Part shown: in pieces, positions 1 to 8,844 of the stretch
How the letters are laid out: the number at the start of each line of letters is the position of its first letter
Numbering within the stretch: the first letter of the stretch is position 1
Source: Symbiodinium natans
Taxonomy: Eukaryota > Sar > Dinophyceae > Suessiales > Symbiodiniaceae
Assembly (NCBI GenBank): GCA_905221605.1
Contig: CAJNDS010000213.1
Location: 323,212 to 350,711, forward strand
Reading direction: 5' to 3'
Length of the DNA: 27,500 nt
Position numbers and translations under genes: made by a program
The notes under the pieces: model-generated
What the model was told of the DNA's origin: nothing
What the model saw: only the letters and a program-made list of their open reading frames with translations
Databases searched by the model: none

Positions 1-425
1 ACCTCCCTCCAAAACGCGGCGGGGGGGGGGGAGGGGGGGGTACCCGGGCAGCTTTTCCATGGAGGGTCAGGCCACCCACACCGCATAAACTCACGGACCA
101 TAGGCGGTTTCGCACAGGAATAGGGGTCCTTTGGGAAAAAACCCACCTACCCCCTACCCCCCCCTCCCGGTTGCTGGGCTAAGTGATGGGGGCTTGGCCC
201 CTACCCCTCTCTGTCCGGTTGTTGGGCTTGAATTGATGGGGCTGCCCTCCTTCAAGCTGGCTTCAGCTCCTGTTTTTGTCCTGGTGCTACCCCCTACCCC
301 GCCCCCCCAACGTTTCACACAGCCTCAAGTAAATCAACTTTTGGCATCCTTTGAGCTGACGAGCGCGTTTAAACCTTTCAACTATGCTCCAGCGGGGTCG
401 GCGGCTTGAGCCGGAGGCTCTTAAA
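1..425. other. G/C-rich leading spacer with imperfect 48-bp repeat
   Basis: No gene is supported. The first 42 bases hold a G10-A-G8 run. Around 141-310 the strand is C-rich with repeated CCCCTACCCC motifs. A degenerate direct repeat about 48 bp long (CCGGTTGCTGGGCT near 167, CCGGTTGTTGGGCT near 215) is visible. A 92-codon open frame here begins with TTG, is proline-rich because of the repeats, and is not credible as a gene. Confidence 0.6.
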
Positions 426-641
426 TTTAGGGTTTAGGGTTTAGGGTTTAGGGTTTAGGGTTTAGGGTTTAGGGTTTAGGGTTTAGGGTTTAGGGTTTAG
501 GGGTTATGGTTTAGGGGTTAGGGTTTAGGGTTTAGGGTTTAGGGTTTAGGGTTTAGGGTTTAGGGTTTAGGGTTTAGGGTTTAGGGTTTAGGGTTTAGGG
601 TTTAGGGTTTAGGGTTTAGGGTTTAGGGTTTAGGGTTTAGG
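426..641 (+). repeat. Interstitial telomeric array (TTTAGGG)n, G-strand on plus
   Basis: About 30 units, nearly perfect, with a short degenerate patch (GGGGTTATGG) near 500-520. It is one of the longest pure arrays in the window. Confidence 0.97.
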
Positions 642-740
642 TGTCTTTTTTGTTTGGCGGGGAGGGAGGGGGCCCGGTAAGGAAGTACACCTGTTCTTTT
701 CATGGGCTTTGCAGGCGATATCAGAGTTGTAGGAGTTACA

Positions 741-868
741 CCCTAAACCCAAAAGCCCTGAACCCCAAACCCTAAACCCTAAACCCTAAACCCCTAAACC
801 CCTAAACCCTAAACCCTAAACCCCTAAACCCTAAACCCTAAACCCCTAAACCCCTAAACCATAAACCA
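741..868 (-). repeat. Interstitial telomeric array (CCCTAAA)n, G-strand on minus
   Basis: The array mixes CCCTAAA and CCCCTAAA units. It lies 100 bp from the preceding array and in the opposite orientation, so the two G-strands point toward each other. Confidence 0.95.
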
Positions 869-990
869 GAGAGCTTGAGACAAAATTTCACAACTCAAGC
901 CCAGGCTGCGCGGAAGCTGAGAGGCACTCCTGCCAGATGCCGTACTTCTCGTACGTCCCTGGGGCTCTAAACTGCCACGTGCAAAAAGAG

Positions 991-1100
991 TTTAGGGTTT
1001 AGGGTTTGGGGTTTAGGGCTTAGGGCTTAGGGTTTAGGGTTTAGGGTTTAGGGTTTAGGGTTTTGGGTTTTGGGTTTAGGGTTTCGGATTTAGGGTTTAG
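991..1100 (+). repeat. Telomeric array, G-strand on plus
   Basis: TTTAGGG units with variants TTTGGGG, CTTAGGG and TTTTGGG. The array begins directly after GAG, as do the arrays at 18611 and 18826. Confidence 0.95.
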
Positions 1101-1196
1101 AACAACAGTTCTGATTAGGATGACAGTCCTTCTCGCTTTCAGAGGGGACTCTACATGTGACCCTTCCTCTTCGGCACCCTACAAACCCAAAAGGGA

Positions 1197-1258
1197 TTAG
1201 GGTTTAAGGTTTAGGGTTTAGGTTTTAGGGTTTAGGGTTTAGGGTTTAGGGTTTAGGC
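1197..1258 (+). repeat. Short telomeric array, G-strand on plus
   Basis: About eight TTTAGGG units, with early irregular units (TTTAAGG, TTTTAGGG). It is followed by a C8 run. Confidence 0.93.
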
Positions 1259-1830
1259 CCCCCCCAAGGACGCCGGAAATGCTATAGGACCGGGAGTGCA
1301 AGATATTCGAGCTCAGGCGAGTTACTGACGGCTATACTGGTAGGACATCGCAATCACGAGTTCCTTCTGAGTGCGAGCAGCAGGCTCAGTGCCGGGTTCC
1401 AGGTGATTGTGCTCGCACGCCCCACGGTGCACATCGCCTGTGGAGCCCACTTCTTGGATGGCCCTTTCAATTCCGCAAGCCCATGAACACACGAATTGCT
1501 AGACAACTTCATGGTGAAGTGATCCTTGTCTGATGTGATATTGGAGACTAGTTATTCCAATTGGAGACTAGTTATTCCAAGATAACTGGTGTTCGTGTCT
1601 GAAGACAGCCAGCCGGATCAGGGAACAAGAAAAGGGACAGAGGGGGTGGGGGAGAGGGAAGCGGACATGCTGCAACGTGGCGAAAAGCGGATACAACCGG
1701 TCAACACGCGGAAGTCGCAGCATCGCAAGTGCAACGACGCCTTTTCCTGACGACACCAATTAGGTCACGGCACCTACGGCACCTTCATCGCACTTTCTGA
1801 GACTACATCTTCGTGACAGCCTATGCCTCA
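1259..1830. other. Unique spacer, no gene recognised
   Basis: No convincing open frame. It contains a perfect 9-bp inverted repeat (GTGCGAGCA at 1371-1379, TGCTCGCAC at 1410-1418) that could form a hairpin with a 30-nt loop. It also holds the 20-bp perfect tandem duplication listed separately. Confidence 0.7.
1541..1580. repeat. Perfect tandem duplication of 20 bp
   Basis: TTGGAGACTAGTTATTCCAA occurs twice back to back with no mismatch. The unit has inverted ends (TTGGA...TCCAA) and holds ACTAGT in the middle. Identity implies a recent duplication or an assembly slip. Confidence 0.95.
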
Positions 1831-1909
1831 TCCTAACGCCCTAAAACCTCAACCATCAACCCTAAACGTTTAATCCTAACCCTAAACCCTAAACCCTAAA
1901 CCCTAAACC

Positions 1910-1997
<88 letters not shown>

Positions 1998-2007
1998 ACC
2001 CCAAGCC
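1831..2007 (-). repeat. Telomeric array with a homogenised CCCTCAA block
   Basis: It starts with degenerate CCCTAAA units, becomes regular, then from about 1908 to 2000 consists of about 13 consecutive CCCTCAA units (TTGAGGG on the other strand). The same variant dominates arrays at 4008 and 8224. Confidence 0.95.
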
Positions 2008-2096
2008 CGGAAAACTCTACACCCACGCCACCACCAACCAACGGGCCCACAGGCCTGGTAGACCAAGGCAGAGGCTCCCTGCCTCAGCTTAGGGGG

Positions 2097-2188
2097 GGTT
2101 TAGGGTTTGGGGTTTAGGGTTTAGGGTTTGGGGTTTGGGTTTTAGGGTTTAGGGTCTAGGGTTTGGGGTTTGGGGTTTGGGGTTTAGG
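2097..2188 (+). repeat. Telomeric array, mixed TTTAGGG/TTTGGGG
   Basis: Alternating TTTAGGG and TTTGGGG units with one TCTAGGG. The last four units are mainly TTTGGGG. Confidence 0.93.
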
Positions 2189-2280
2189 AAACTTCCCAGC
2201 CCCTTTTCTGTGGGATTTGGGGTGGGGGGGGGCAGGGCTCAAGATTTTTACTGGAGGTTCTACGGGACCTGAACCCGAAA

Positions 2281-2339
2281 CACTAAACACTAACCCTAAA
2301 CCCTAAACCCTAAACCCTAAACCCTAAACCCTAAACCCC
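2281..2339 (-). repeat. Telomeric array (CCCTAAA)n
   Basis: About eight units, opposite in orientation to both neighbours, bounded on the right by a GGGGCGCCC palindromic stretch. Confidence 0.94.
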
Positions 2340-2414
2340 GGGGCGCCCTAGATTTGAGGAAGCCCCTGGAGTTGGATTGAGGGCTGAGACCGTTCGACTG
2401 CCACAACGAGGTGC

Positions 2415-2513
2415 TTTAGGGTTCAGGGTTCAGGGTTCAGGGTTTAGGGATTTGGGTTTAGGGTTTAGGTTTAGGGTGTAGGGTTTAGGGTTTCGGGTTT
2501 AGGCTCAGGGTTT
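2415..2513 (+). repeat. Degenerate telomeric array, G-strand on plus
   Basis: TTTAGGG units with TTCAGGG (three in a row), TGTAGGG and TTTCGGG variants. Confidence 0.92.
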
Positions 2514-2956
2514 GCTGGGGTGGGGCCACTAGAAGATTGAACTTCCGTAAAGATTTAGTAAGGTGATAGAGGAATGCGGGCCCGCAGAACTTGAAACAAT
2601 GAATCCAAATCAAACCCAGTAAAGAGCTAATAGAACTTAGGGCAAAGGACATGGGCATGTCCCCGCCCATGTCCCCGAATGTAACCCCCCCCCCCCACCC
2701 CCCGCCGCAAGAAAAAAAACTGTCATATAGAATCCCGAGAGTGAGTACATCTGTTCTTGGGAAACCCCTAAGTAATGTTGCACACTTTTCTGGTGGTGGG
2801 ATACGAGTAGCGTTGGTGCGTCGAGGCCCCTAGCAGTCTACGGAATTCTTGGACCGTAAAGAATTCATGAAGGCGGCCAGGCGGCCAAAACATACCCTGC
2901 TGGCAGGCGTCGATTGCCTTAGCAGAGGGGGTCCGAAATACCCTCAGCTTACCTTA
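2514..2956. other. Spacer with palindrome and poly-C/poly-A junction
   Basis: No gene is supported. GGACATGGGCATGTCC at 2647-2662 is an inverted repeat (7-bp arms). A C-run from about 2687 ends in CAAG followed by A8, the same C(n)-AAG-A(n) layout seen at 8647. Short frames on both strands are not credible. Confidence 0.65.
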
Positions 2957-3012
2957 GCCCTAAGCCCTAAACCCTGAACCCTACACCCTACACCCTAAAC
3001 CCTAAACCCTAA
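2957..3012 (-). repeat. Short telomeric array (CCCTAAA)n
   Basis: About eight units including CCCTGAA and two CCCTACA variants. Confidence 0.92.
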
Positions 3013-3117
3013 GTCCTTGACGCAGAATCAGCTCGGGCTACTTCACTTCCAACTAAGCTTGCGGCAACGCTAAAGCTCATCTCCGATGCTCGGAGGCCTT
3101 TCTCTCGGCTTTGCTTA

Positions 3118-3352
3118 GGTTTAGGGTTTAGGGTTTAGGGTTTAGGGTTTAGGGTTTAGGGTTTAGGGTTTAGGGTTTAGGGTTTAGGGTTTAGGGTTTA
3201 GGGTTTAGGGTTTAGGGTTTAGGGTTTAGGGTTTAAAGGGTTTAGGGTTTAGGGTTTAGGGTTTAGGGTTTAGGGTTTAGGGTTTAGGGTTTGGGGTTTG
3301 GGGTTTGGGGTTTGGGGTTTGGGGTTTAGGGTTTAGGGTTTAGGGTTTAGGG
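3118..3352 (+). repeat. Long telomeric array with TTTGGGG block
   Basis: About 33 units. One AAAGGG interruption lies near 3235. A block of about five TTTGGGG units lies between 3290 and 3327, after which TTTAGGG resumes. Confidence 0.97.
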
Positions 3353-3412
3353 CCGGGCTCAGAGTTCCAAATAACCAAAGAGTGTTGGATTCAAGTCTAC
3401 CTTGATTACCGG

Positions 3413-3603
3413 GAAACCCTAAACCCCATCAACCCTAAACTTTACACACCCTAATCCTAAACCCTAAACCCTAAACCCAAAACCCTAAACCCTAAACCCT
3501 AAACCCTAATCCTAAACCCTAAACCCGATAAACCCTGAAAAACCCTATAAACCCTACACCCTGTAGGGACCCTAAACCCTACAAACCCTCAACCCTGAAC
3601 CCT
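3413..3603 (-). repeat. Degenerate telomeric array (CCCTAAA)n
   Basis: CCCTAAA units interrupted by short fillers (ACTTTACACA, CCTAATCC, CCCTATA, CCCTGTAG), looking like an older array. It lies 60 bp from the convergent array ending at 3352. Confidence 0.93.
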
Positions 3604-3660
3604 TCAGTCTCGGGTGCTCTGGCCTAAGGGGCTTGCACCGGAGCTCCTGAACTGAACGCG

Positions 3661-3755
3661 GTTTAGGGTTTAGGGTTTAGGGTTTAGGGCTTAGGGTTTA
3701 GGGTTTAGGGTTTAGGGTTTAGGGTTTAGGGTTTAGGGTTTAGGGTTTAGGGTTT
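3661..3755 (+). repeat. Telomeric array (TTTAGGG)n
   Basis: Thirteen units, nearly pure, with one CTTAGGG. It begins directly after a CGCG context. Confidence 0.96.
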
Positions 3756-3810
3756 ATCGTACACCCCCATCTGGGAATAGGCAAGACATCTCAGAGTTGA
3801 ACAGGGGATA

Positions 3811-3884
3811 ACCCTAACCCCTAACCCCTAACCCCTAAACCCTAAACCCTAAACCGGAAACCCTAAACCCTAAACCCTAAACCG
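3811..3884 (-). repeat. Telomeric array (CCCTAAA)n
   Basis: It begins with CCCTAAC and CCCCTAAC-like units, then regular CCCTAAA with one CCGGAAA interruption. Confidence 0.93.
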
Positions 3885-4007
3885 TTAGGGACTTCTTCAG
3901 AGGTTCTGCTGGCGAGAAACTCCGGCGAAGCAATCTGCGCAGGAGAAGAAGCGCCCATTCCCACGATGAATTCTCGCCCAGCGCATGCATAGTCTTGGCG
4001 CCAGCAA

Positions 4008-4141
<134 letters not shown>

Positions 4142-4146
4142 GCAAA

Positions 4147-4266
4147 CTAGACCCAGGAGTAAGCTAGGAATAAGAAGGGCGCCCTTTTTGGTTAAAGAGG
4201 TTTACAATGTTTACAAGGGAGCCGAAACCGTAAAAAAAGGGAATAAGGGCCTAGTCTGGGTCCTGG
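4147..4266. mobile_element. MITE-like element, family D copy D4
   Basis: Non-coding 120-bp element. Its ends are imperfect inverted repeats: CTAGACCCAGGAGTAAGC on the left, and CCAGGACCCAGACTAGGC when the right end is reverse-complemented. Just inside is a near-palindrome AAGGGCGCCCTTTTTGG, also present in copies D3 and D5, and the right part shares AAAGGGAATAAGGGC with D3. No transposase and no clear target duplication. Confidence 0.6.
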
Positions 4267-4371
4267 ACAAGCCTCAAAAGTTCCACCGAACCCGGTGCTT
4301 GAGTATCAGCCGGCTTCCGCAAGGCTCTGTCAGAGAGAGAGCCCTCAAGAAACAAGCGCCTGTCAACCAAT

Positions 4372-4422
4372 CCCTAGACCCTGGACCCTGGACCCTAGAC
4401 CCTAAACCCTAAACCCTAAACC
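4372..4422 (-). repeat. Short telomeric array with CCCTGGA units
   Basis: CCCTAGA, CCCTGGA, CCCTGGA, CCCTAGA, then CCCTAAA units. A further degenerate unit lies at 4435-4443. Confidence 0.9.
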
Positions 4423-4450
4423 TCTCTACCATATAACCCTAAATGTTAAA

Positions 4451-4625
4451 CACGAATTTGGCGTTTAGACCCCCATTGGTCAGCACGAATTTGGCGCTTT
4501 GACCAGTCTGACCCGTTTGCCCCCCCCCATTGTTCAGCACGAATTTGGCGTTTGGACCCGTCTGACCCGTTTGGCCCCCCCATTGTTCAGCACGAATTTG
4601 GCGTTTTGACCCGTCTGACCCGTGT
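4451..4625. repeat. Minisatellite, 53-54 bp unit, about 3.3 copies
   Basis: The core CACGAATTTGGCG recurs at 4451, 4484, 4538 and 4591 (spacings 33, 54, 53). Between cores lies GACCCGTCTGACCCGTTTG followed by a C-run and CATTGTTCAG. The minus strand is open for 96 codons and encodes an 18-residue repeat (AKFVLNNGGGQTGQT), but the 53-bp spacing shifts the frame in one copy. This favours a non-coding minisatellite. Confidence 0.85.
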
Positions 4626-4766
4626 GATTGTTTGGCCTCTTGGTGCGTCTGAACAGAAATTAATGAACTTTTTATCTTAATGTTATGGGATTCTTTGGGC
4701 GGGTGGGTTGTTTTCCGTTGCCTACACACACTGCTGGCCTAGTAAAATCTCAAACTTGAGATGCTG

Positions 4767-4883
4767 AACCCTAAACCCTAAACCCTAAACCCTAAACCCT
4801 AAACCCTAAACCCTAAACCCTAAACCCTAAACCCTAAACCCTAAACCCTAAACCCTAAACCCTAAACCCTAAACCCTAAACCC
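4767..4883 (-). repeat. Telomeric array (CCCTAAA)n, pure
   Basis: About sixteen perfect units with sharp boundaries on both sides. Confidence 0.97.
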
Positions 4884-4983
4884 AGTGGTCAAGCAGCAGT
4901 GTGGTAGGTGACGGATGAGACCGGCCAGGGGCGCTGCAGCATGCAGAGGGCCAGGTGCCAAAGGCTTGCCTTCAGGGCTTATA

Positions 4984-5268
4984 GGGTTTAGGGGGTTTAG
5001 GGTTTAGGGTTTAGGGTTTAGGGTTTAGGGTTTAGGGTTTAGGGTTTAGGGTTTAGGGTTTAGGGTTTAGGGTTTAGGGTTTAGGGTTTAGGGTTTAGGG
5101 TTTAGGGGGTTAGGTAGTTTAGGGGCATTTAGGGGGTTTATGGGGTTTAGGGGCGTTAAGGGTTTAGGGGGGTTTAGGGTTGGGGGCTTGGGGTTTAGGG
5201 GGCTTAGGCCTTCTGGTTTAGGGTTTGGGTGGTTTAGGGTTTTGGGGTTGAGGGTTTAGAGGTTTACG
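4984..5268 (+). repeat. Telomeric array, pure then degenerate
   Basis: Pure TTTAGGG to about 5106, then a degenerate tail to 5268 in which units gain extra G or T (GGGGGTTTA, GGGGCGTTA, TTTGGGT). The decay runs away from the pure core in one direction only. Confidence 0.94.
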
Positions 5269-5590
5269 ATTTGAGCCTCAGACCCTCCGTGGCTTACGAA
5301 GGGCATGTGAGCTCCTGAACCCCTAAGCTACTATTTACTTACTAACCACCCAAGAATCTTATGACATGTTCTTTCTCATAAGGATGATACAGGGATTGCT
5401 GTCTTTCATGCCCCCCCGCCCTTTTTTTTTTTTTTGGGGGGGGGGGGGGGGGGGAGTTCTTAAGCTTAAGCCAATGGTAGTAACACCTCAGTACTCCGGG
5501 TCCTGCACCCTCAGAACCATCCACACTCGGCCTGCACCAGCGAAGTCGCCACGATGCTGGTGGAGGCGCAGTCCTTGGCCAAGGCTACAG
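5269..5590. other. Spacer with T14-G19 homopolymer junction
   Basis: No gene is supported. A C-rich run (5411-5421) is followed by T14 (5422-5435) and G19 (5436-5454) with no bases between. Overlapping short frames on both strands merely read through the homopolymers. Confidence 0.75.
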
Positions 5591-5643
5591 TTTAGGGTTA
5601 GGGTTTAGGGTTTAGGGTTTGGGATTTGGGGTCTGGGGTTCAG
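5591..5643 (+). repeat. Short telomeric array, G-strand on plus
   Basis: Seven to eight units with TTTGGGA, TTTGGGG and TCTGGGG variants. Confidence 0.9.
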
Positions 5644-5715
5644 GCGAATCCTCCCGCACGGCCCCCCTGAACCCTAAACTCCCTACTGACACCCCATAGA
5701 AAGAGGAAGGACGCC

Positions 5716-5847
5716 ATAAACCCTAAACCCTAAACCCTAATCCCTAGATCCTGAACCCTAAACCCTAAACCCCAAACCCGCTTATAACCCCAAACCCTAA
5801 ACCCTATCACCCGAAAGCCTGAACCCTGAACCCCTAAACCCCAAAGC
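5716..5847 (-). repeat. Degenerate telomeric array (CCCTAAA)n
   Basis: CCCTAAA and CCCCAAA units with short fillers. A further isolated unit lies at 5668-5682. Confidence 0.9.
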
Positions 5848-5998
5848 CTTTGATCCTGACAGCTCGACAGCTTTGAGCCGGGAAGCGGGGGCGACCCGGC
5901 TCTCTCGCATCTGCCCCAACAGCGCGACCACGAATTTCCACCTGCCCCGACCAAGCTGCCTTTTGTGTCACTCTCTTAACACTTCCACTTTTTTCGTA

Positions 5999-6215
5999 GG
6001 TTTCGGGGTTTAGGGTTTTTGTTACGGGGCTTTATTGGGGTTTCCACGTAGATTGTTTGTAGAGTTGGCAGGGTTAGGGATGAATTATATGGGTTTTCAC
6101 TAGGGTTTACGGTGTAGGGTTAGGGCTGGGGAATCCTTTTCTGTCCTTTTTCCACTTAGATTATTTGCAGGGTTTCGGGTTCAGAGTTTGTATGGAATTT
6201 AGGGTGCAGGGTTGG
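5999..6215 (+). repeat. Degenerate telomere-like region with 108-bp duplication
   Basis: Scattered TTTAGGG-like units surround two related filler copies: TTTCCACGTAGATTGTTTG at 6041 and TTTCCACTTAGATTATTTG at 6149. The offset is 108 bp, so filler and telomeric repeats were duplicated together. Confidence 0.8.
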
Positions 6216-6239
6216 GACTATGATCAAAGCAGACGCTCT

Positions 6240-6398
6240 TAAACCCTCAACTCAAAACACTAAACGCTAAACCCTAAACCCCAAACCCCTAAACCCTGAA
6301 CCTTGAACCCTAAACCCTAAACGCTAAACCCCTAAACCCAAAACCCTAAACCCTAAACCCTAAACCCCTCAAACCATAACCCTAAGCCTAAGCCCCTT
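6240..6398 (-). repeat. Telomeric array (CCCTAAA)n, moderately degenerate
   Basis: CCCTAAA with CGCTAAA, CCCCAAA, CCCTGAA and CCTTGAA variants. Confidence 0.93.
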
Positions 6399-6472
6399 AT
6401 TCTCAGCAGACCGCACCTCAAACTTAGGCTCGAGCTGTTGGGTCGTTGGGCTTCATGTCGTTGGAGTTTTAG

Positions 6473-6785
6473 TAGGGTTTTAGGGTTTTAGGGTTTCAGG
6501 GTTTCAGGGTTTTAGGGTTTTAGGGTTTCAGGGTTTTCGGGTTTTAGGGTTTTAGGGTTTTAGGGTTTTGGGTTTTAGGGTTTAGGGTTTTAGGGTTTCA
6601 GGGTTTTCGGGTTTTAGGGTTTTAGTGTTTTAGGGTTTTTTAGGGTTTAGGGTTTTAGGGTTTTAGGGTTTTAGGGTTTCAGGGTTTTAGGGTTTTAGGG
6701 TTTTAGGGTTTTAGGGTTTTAGGGTTTTAGGGCTGTAGGGCTGTAGGGTTTTAGGGTTTTAGGGTTTAGGGTTTTTTCGGTTTAG
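6473..6785 (+). repeat. Array dominated by the 8-mer TTTTAGGG
   Basis: About 38 units, mostly TTTTAGGG with TTTCAGGG and TTTTCGGG variants, and only a few 7-mers. TTTTAGGG is the known Chlamydomonas-type telomere repeat. Here it is a local block within a region otherwise built of the 7-mer. Confidence 0.95.
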
Positions 6786-6912
6786 GCCTAGCTGCAACCG
6801 TTTTCCACAAGGCAGCCGAGGGGCCTTGATTATTGAAAGTCGGATCCCTTCCGAACCCTTGCCAAAAGGAACTCGGCAGATTGGGTGACCCTCCAAACCC
6901 CTTCATCAGATC

Positions 6913-7006
6913 CAAAACCCTGAACCTTAAACCCTAAACCCTAAACCCTAAACCCTAAACCCTAGACCCTAAATCCTAAACCCTAAACCAAAAACCCTAA
7001 ACCCTC
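6913..7006 (-). repeat. Telomeric array (CCCTAAA)n
   Basis: About thirteen units with CCTTAAA, CCCTAGA and CCTAAAT variants. Confidence 0.94.
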
Positions 7007-7087
7007 GAAGGAGCCAGGTGCCTTCCCTGGCAGCCTTTCATCGCGGCATTGTAGCAGTACTCATTCCAAGCAGCCTGGCGCTCGAGA

Positions 7088-7131
7088 GCCCTAAACCCTA
7101 AGGACCCTAAACCCTAAACCCTAAACCCTAA
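7088..7131 (-). repeat. Short telomeric array with CCCTAAGGA units
   Basis: Six units. Two end in AAGGA, giving a 9-mer CCCTAAGGA at both ends of the array. Confidence 0.88.
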
Positions 7132-7251
7132 GGACCGTTAGAACAACCTTCAAACCTACTTAAACACTGGTGGACCGCTGGGCCCTTCCCGCCTGACTGC
7201 CTTCGTGCAGCAGTAGCCCCCACTGCCACTGTTGAGCCTGGAAGCTCCGTG

Positions 7252-7373
7252 GGGTTTGGGGTTTGGGGTTTAGGGTTTAGGGTTTAGGGTTTAGGGTTTA
7301 GGGTGTAGGGTGTAGGGTGTAGGGTGCAGGGTGTAGGGTGTAGGGTGTAGGGTGTAGGGTGTAGGTTTAGGGC
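7252..7373 (+). repeat. Telomeric array with TGTAGGG block
   Basis: Two TTTGGGG, four or five TTTAGGG, then about nine TGTAGGG units (7303-7366, one TGCAGGG), then one TTTAGGG. Confidence 0.95.
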
Positions 7374-7566
7374 TGACCAGGGTCTTCCCAAAAGTGATCG
7401 AGCCGCATCGCAAGATAATCCGACACCCTTCTGATAAGGAACCCCACCCTACCCAAGCGCCTGCTGCCTGCGGGAAGTGCCCACGAATGTCCAAACACAC
7501 AACTCGCAAACACCTTTGTAATCATACTATGATGGCCCCCAAAACCCCAAAACACTTTTCTAAATA
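7374..7566. other. Unique spacer
   Basis: Two overlapping minus-strand frames (72 and 62 codons) exist. One ends inside the TGTAGGG array and neither is recognisable. Confidence 0.5.
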
Positions 7567-7823
7567 ATAGTTGCTAATAGTACTCCCTTATGGCCCCTCC
7601 AAAAATCTCACGGCAGTCGCTGGCGGCCTGGTTGCAACTGGACAATGCCGTGGTGATGCTCGCAGGGTCGGGAAGCCTCCCGAGGCGGCAAGACTCGGCA
7701 GGACAGCAAAAAAAGGGGCCTGAATAATTAAAAAAACGCTTTTTTTTTTTTTTTTTTGGGGGGGGGGGGTTATTATAGAGTACAGTGACAAAGGGGCCAT
7801 AAGGGAATACGACTGGCAACTAT
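7567..7823. mobile_element. MITE-like element, family E
   Basis: A 257-bp element with 32-bp terminal inverted repeats. The left end is ATAGTTGCTAATAGTACTCC followed by CTTATGGCCCCT; the right end reads AGGGGCCATAAGGGAATAC followed by GACTGGCAACTAT. About 27 of 32 positions pair. The interior contains T18 (7740-7757) abutting G12 (7758-7769). Minus-strand frames across it only reflect these repeats. No transposase and no obvious target-site duplication. Confidence 0.75.
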
Positions 7824-7889
7824 GAGAAAAAGGTTTTGGGGGGTTATTATTTTGGTATACTTACAAAAGGACCATAAGGGAATACTGTC
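7758..7889. repeat. 75-bp tandem partial duplication of element E end
   Basis: GGGGGGTTATTAT recurs at 7764 and 7838, and CATAAGGGAATAC at 7798 and 7873, offsets of 74-75 bp. A second, diverged right end of element E therefore follows the first. Confidence 0.75.
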
Positions 7890-8019
7890 AGTGATGGTTC
7901 CGACCCCTATAGTATGTTGATCGCATGGCAGCACCCTTGTCGCGGCCCATGCACAACTCTGTGGAATACTTGGAGAGCGTGGTGGCTTGAGTATGGCTCT
8001 ATGTCAACATGTGCAGAGG

Positions 8020-8114
8020 CCTAAACCCTAAACCCTAAACCCTAAACCCTAAACCCTACACCCTACACCCTAAACCCTAAACCCTAAACCCTAAACCCTA
8101 AACCCTAAACCCCA
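8020..8114 (-). repeat. Telomeric array (CCCTAAA)n
   Basis: Thirteen units including two CCCTACA. Confidence 0.96.
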
Positions 8115-8223
8115 GCCCAAGCCCTGCCTAGAATTCGAAGTGCATGGCTGCCGAAGCTGGTCCAGTGCCACTGCCCAGAACGTTTGATCCTGCAGCACTT
8201 CTGTCGCAGGATGCTGTGGTCGA

Positions 8224-8248
8224 GGGTTTAGGGTTTAGGGTTTAGGGT

Positions 8249-8308
<60 letters not shown>

Positions 8309-8348
8309 GGGTTTCGGGTTTGGGGGTTTGGGGTTTCGGGTTTAGGGA
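8224..8348 (+). repeat. Telomeric array with TTGAGGG block
   Basis: Three TTTAGGG, then about nine TTGAGGG (8247-8310), then TTTCGGG and TTTGGGG units. It is laid out like the array at 4008. Confidence 0.95.
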
Positions 8349-8363
8349 GGTGTTAGGGCGGCT

Positions 8364-8462
8364 TACTTCAGGTTCATGGGGTACTTAGAAGTAGGGTTAT
8401 CGGTACTCTACAGAAGGTTCTGACCACGGGTACTTAAAACTACCCAAATGAACCTGCAAGTA
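8364..8462. mobile_element. MITE-like element, family C copy C1
   Basis: A 99-bp element. The left end is TACTTCAGGTTCATGGGGTA; the right end, reverse-complemented, is TACTTGCAGGTTCATTTGGG. The interior GTAGGGTTATCGGTA...GGTTCTGAC matches C2. No coding potential. Confidence 0.75.
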
Positions 8463-8509
8463 GTGCAGGTTCAGGGATGTGGGTGCCAATGTTGCGGCCG
8501 CCGTACATC

Positions 8510-8751
8510 TCAACTTGAAGTTGCAGCGCATTCCCGAGTAGGGCTATCCGTAGATTCCAATATGGTTCTGACTTTCTTTAGGGCACTCCTGACCTCCAGG
8601 TAGGGACCTTTAACAAATCGGGGTTTACGAAAACATATATAAGGGACCCCCCCCCCCCCAAGAAAAAAAAATATTAATACCAACAGCAGGAATCCCTTGT
8701 AATCAAAACCCCAAAATAAGGTACCCCTCATGTCGGCAACCCCCAAGTTGA
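8510..8751. mobile_element. MITE-like element, family C copy C2 (longer)
   Basis: A 242-bp element. The left end is TCAACTTGAAGTTGCAG; the right end, reverse-complemented, is TCAACTTGGGGGTTGCCG. The interior GTAGGGCTATCCGTA...GGTTCTGAC (8537-8571) aligns with the interior of C1. It contains C13 (8647-8659), AAG, then A9, the reverse-complement version of the T-run/G-run junction in element E. A 78-codon minus frame crosses it but resembles nothing known. Confidence 0.65.
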
Positions 8752-8844
8752 CCGGAGGTTCGTCAGGTCCTCCTCCGCTGCTTTGGCCACAGAAGTGAAC
8801 CCAACTTGGTCCAGGCAGACACCGCTCCTGGCTTACCCGAAAAG

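Noticed and set aside
131-409. 92-codon plus-strand open frame, proline-rich
   Set aside because: It begins with TTG, its composition follows the C-rich 48-bp repeat, and no domain is visible.
426-641. Regular spaced repeats suggestive of a CRISPR array
   Set aside because: These are continuous 7-mer telomeric repeats with no unique spacers, in a eukaryotic context.
741-868. Telomerase RNA template (CTAAACCCTA)
   Set aside because: The motif is part of tandem CCCTAAA arrays everywhere here; no flanking structured RNA or promoter could be distinguished.
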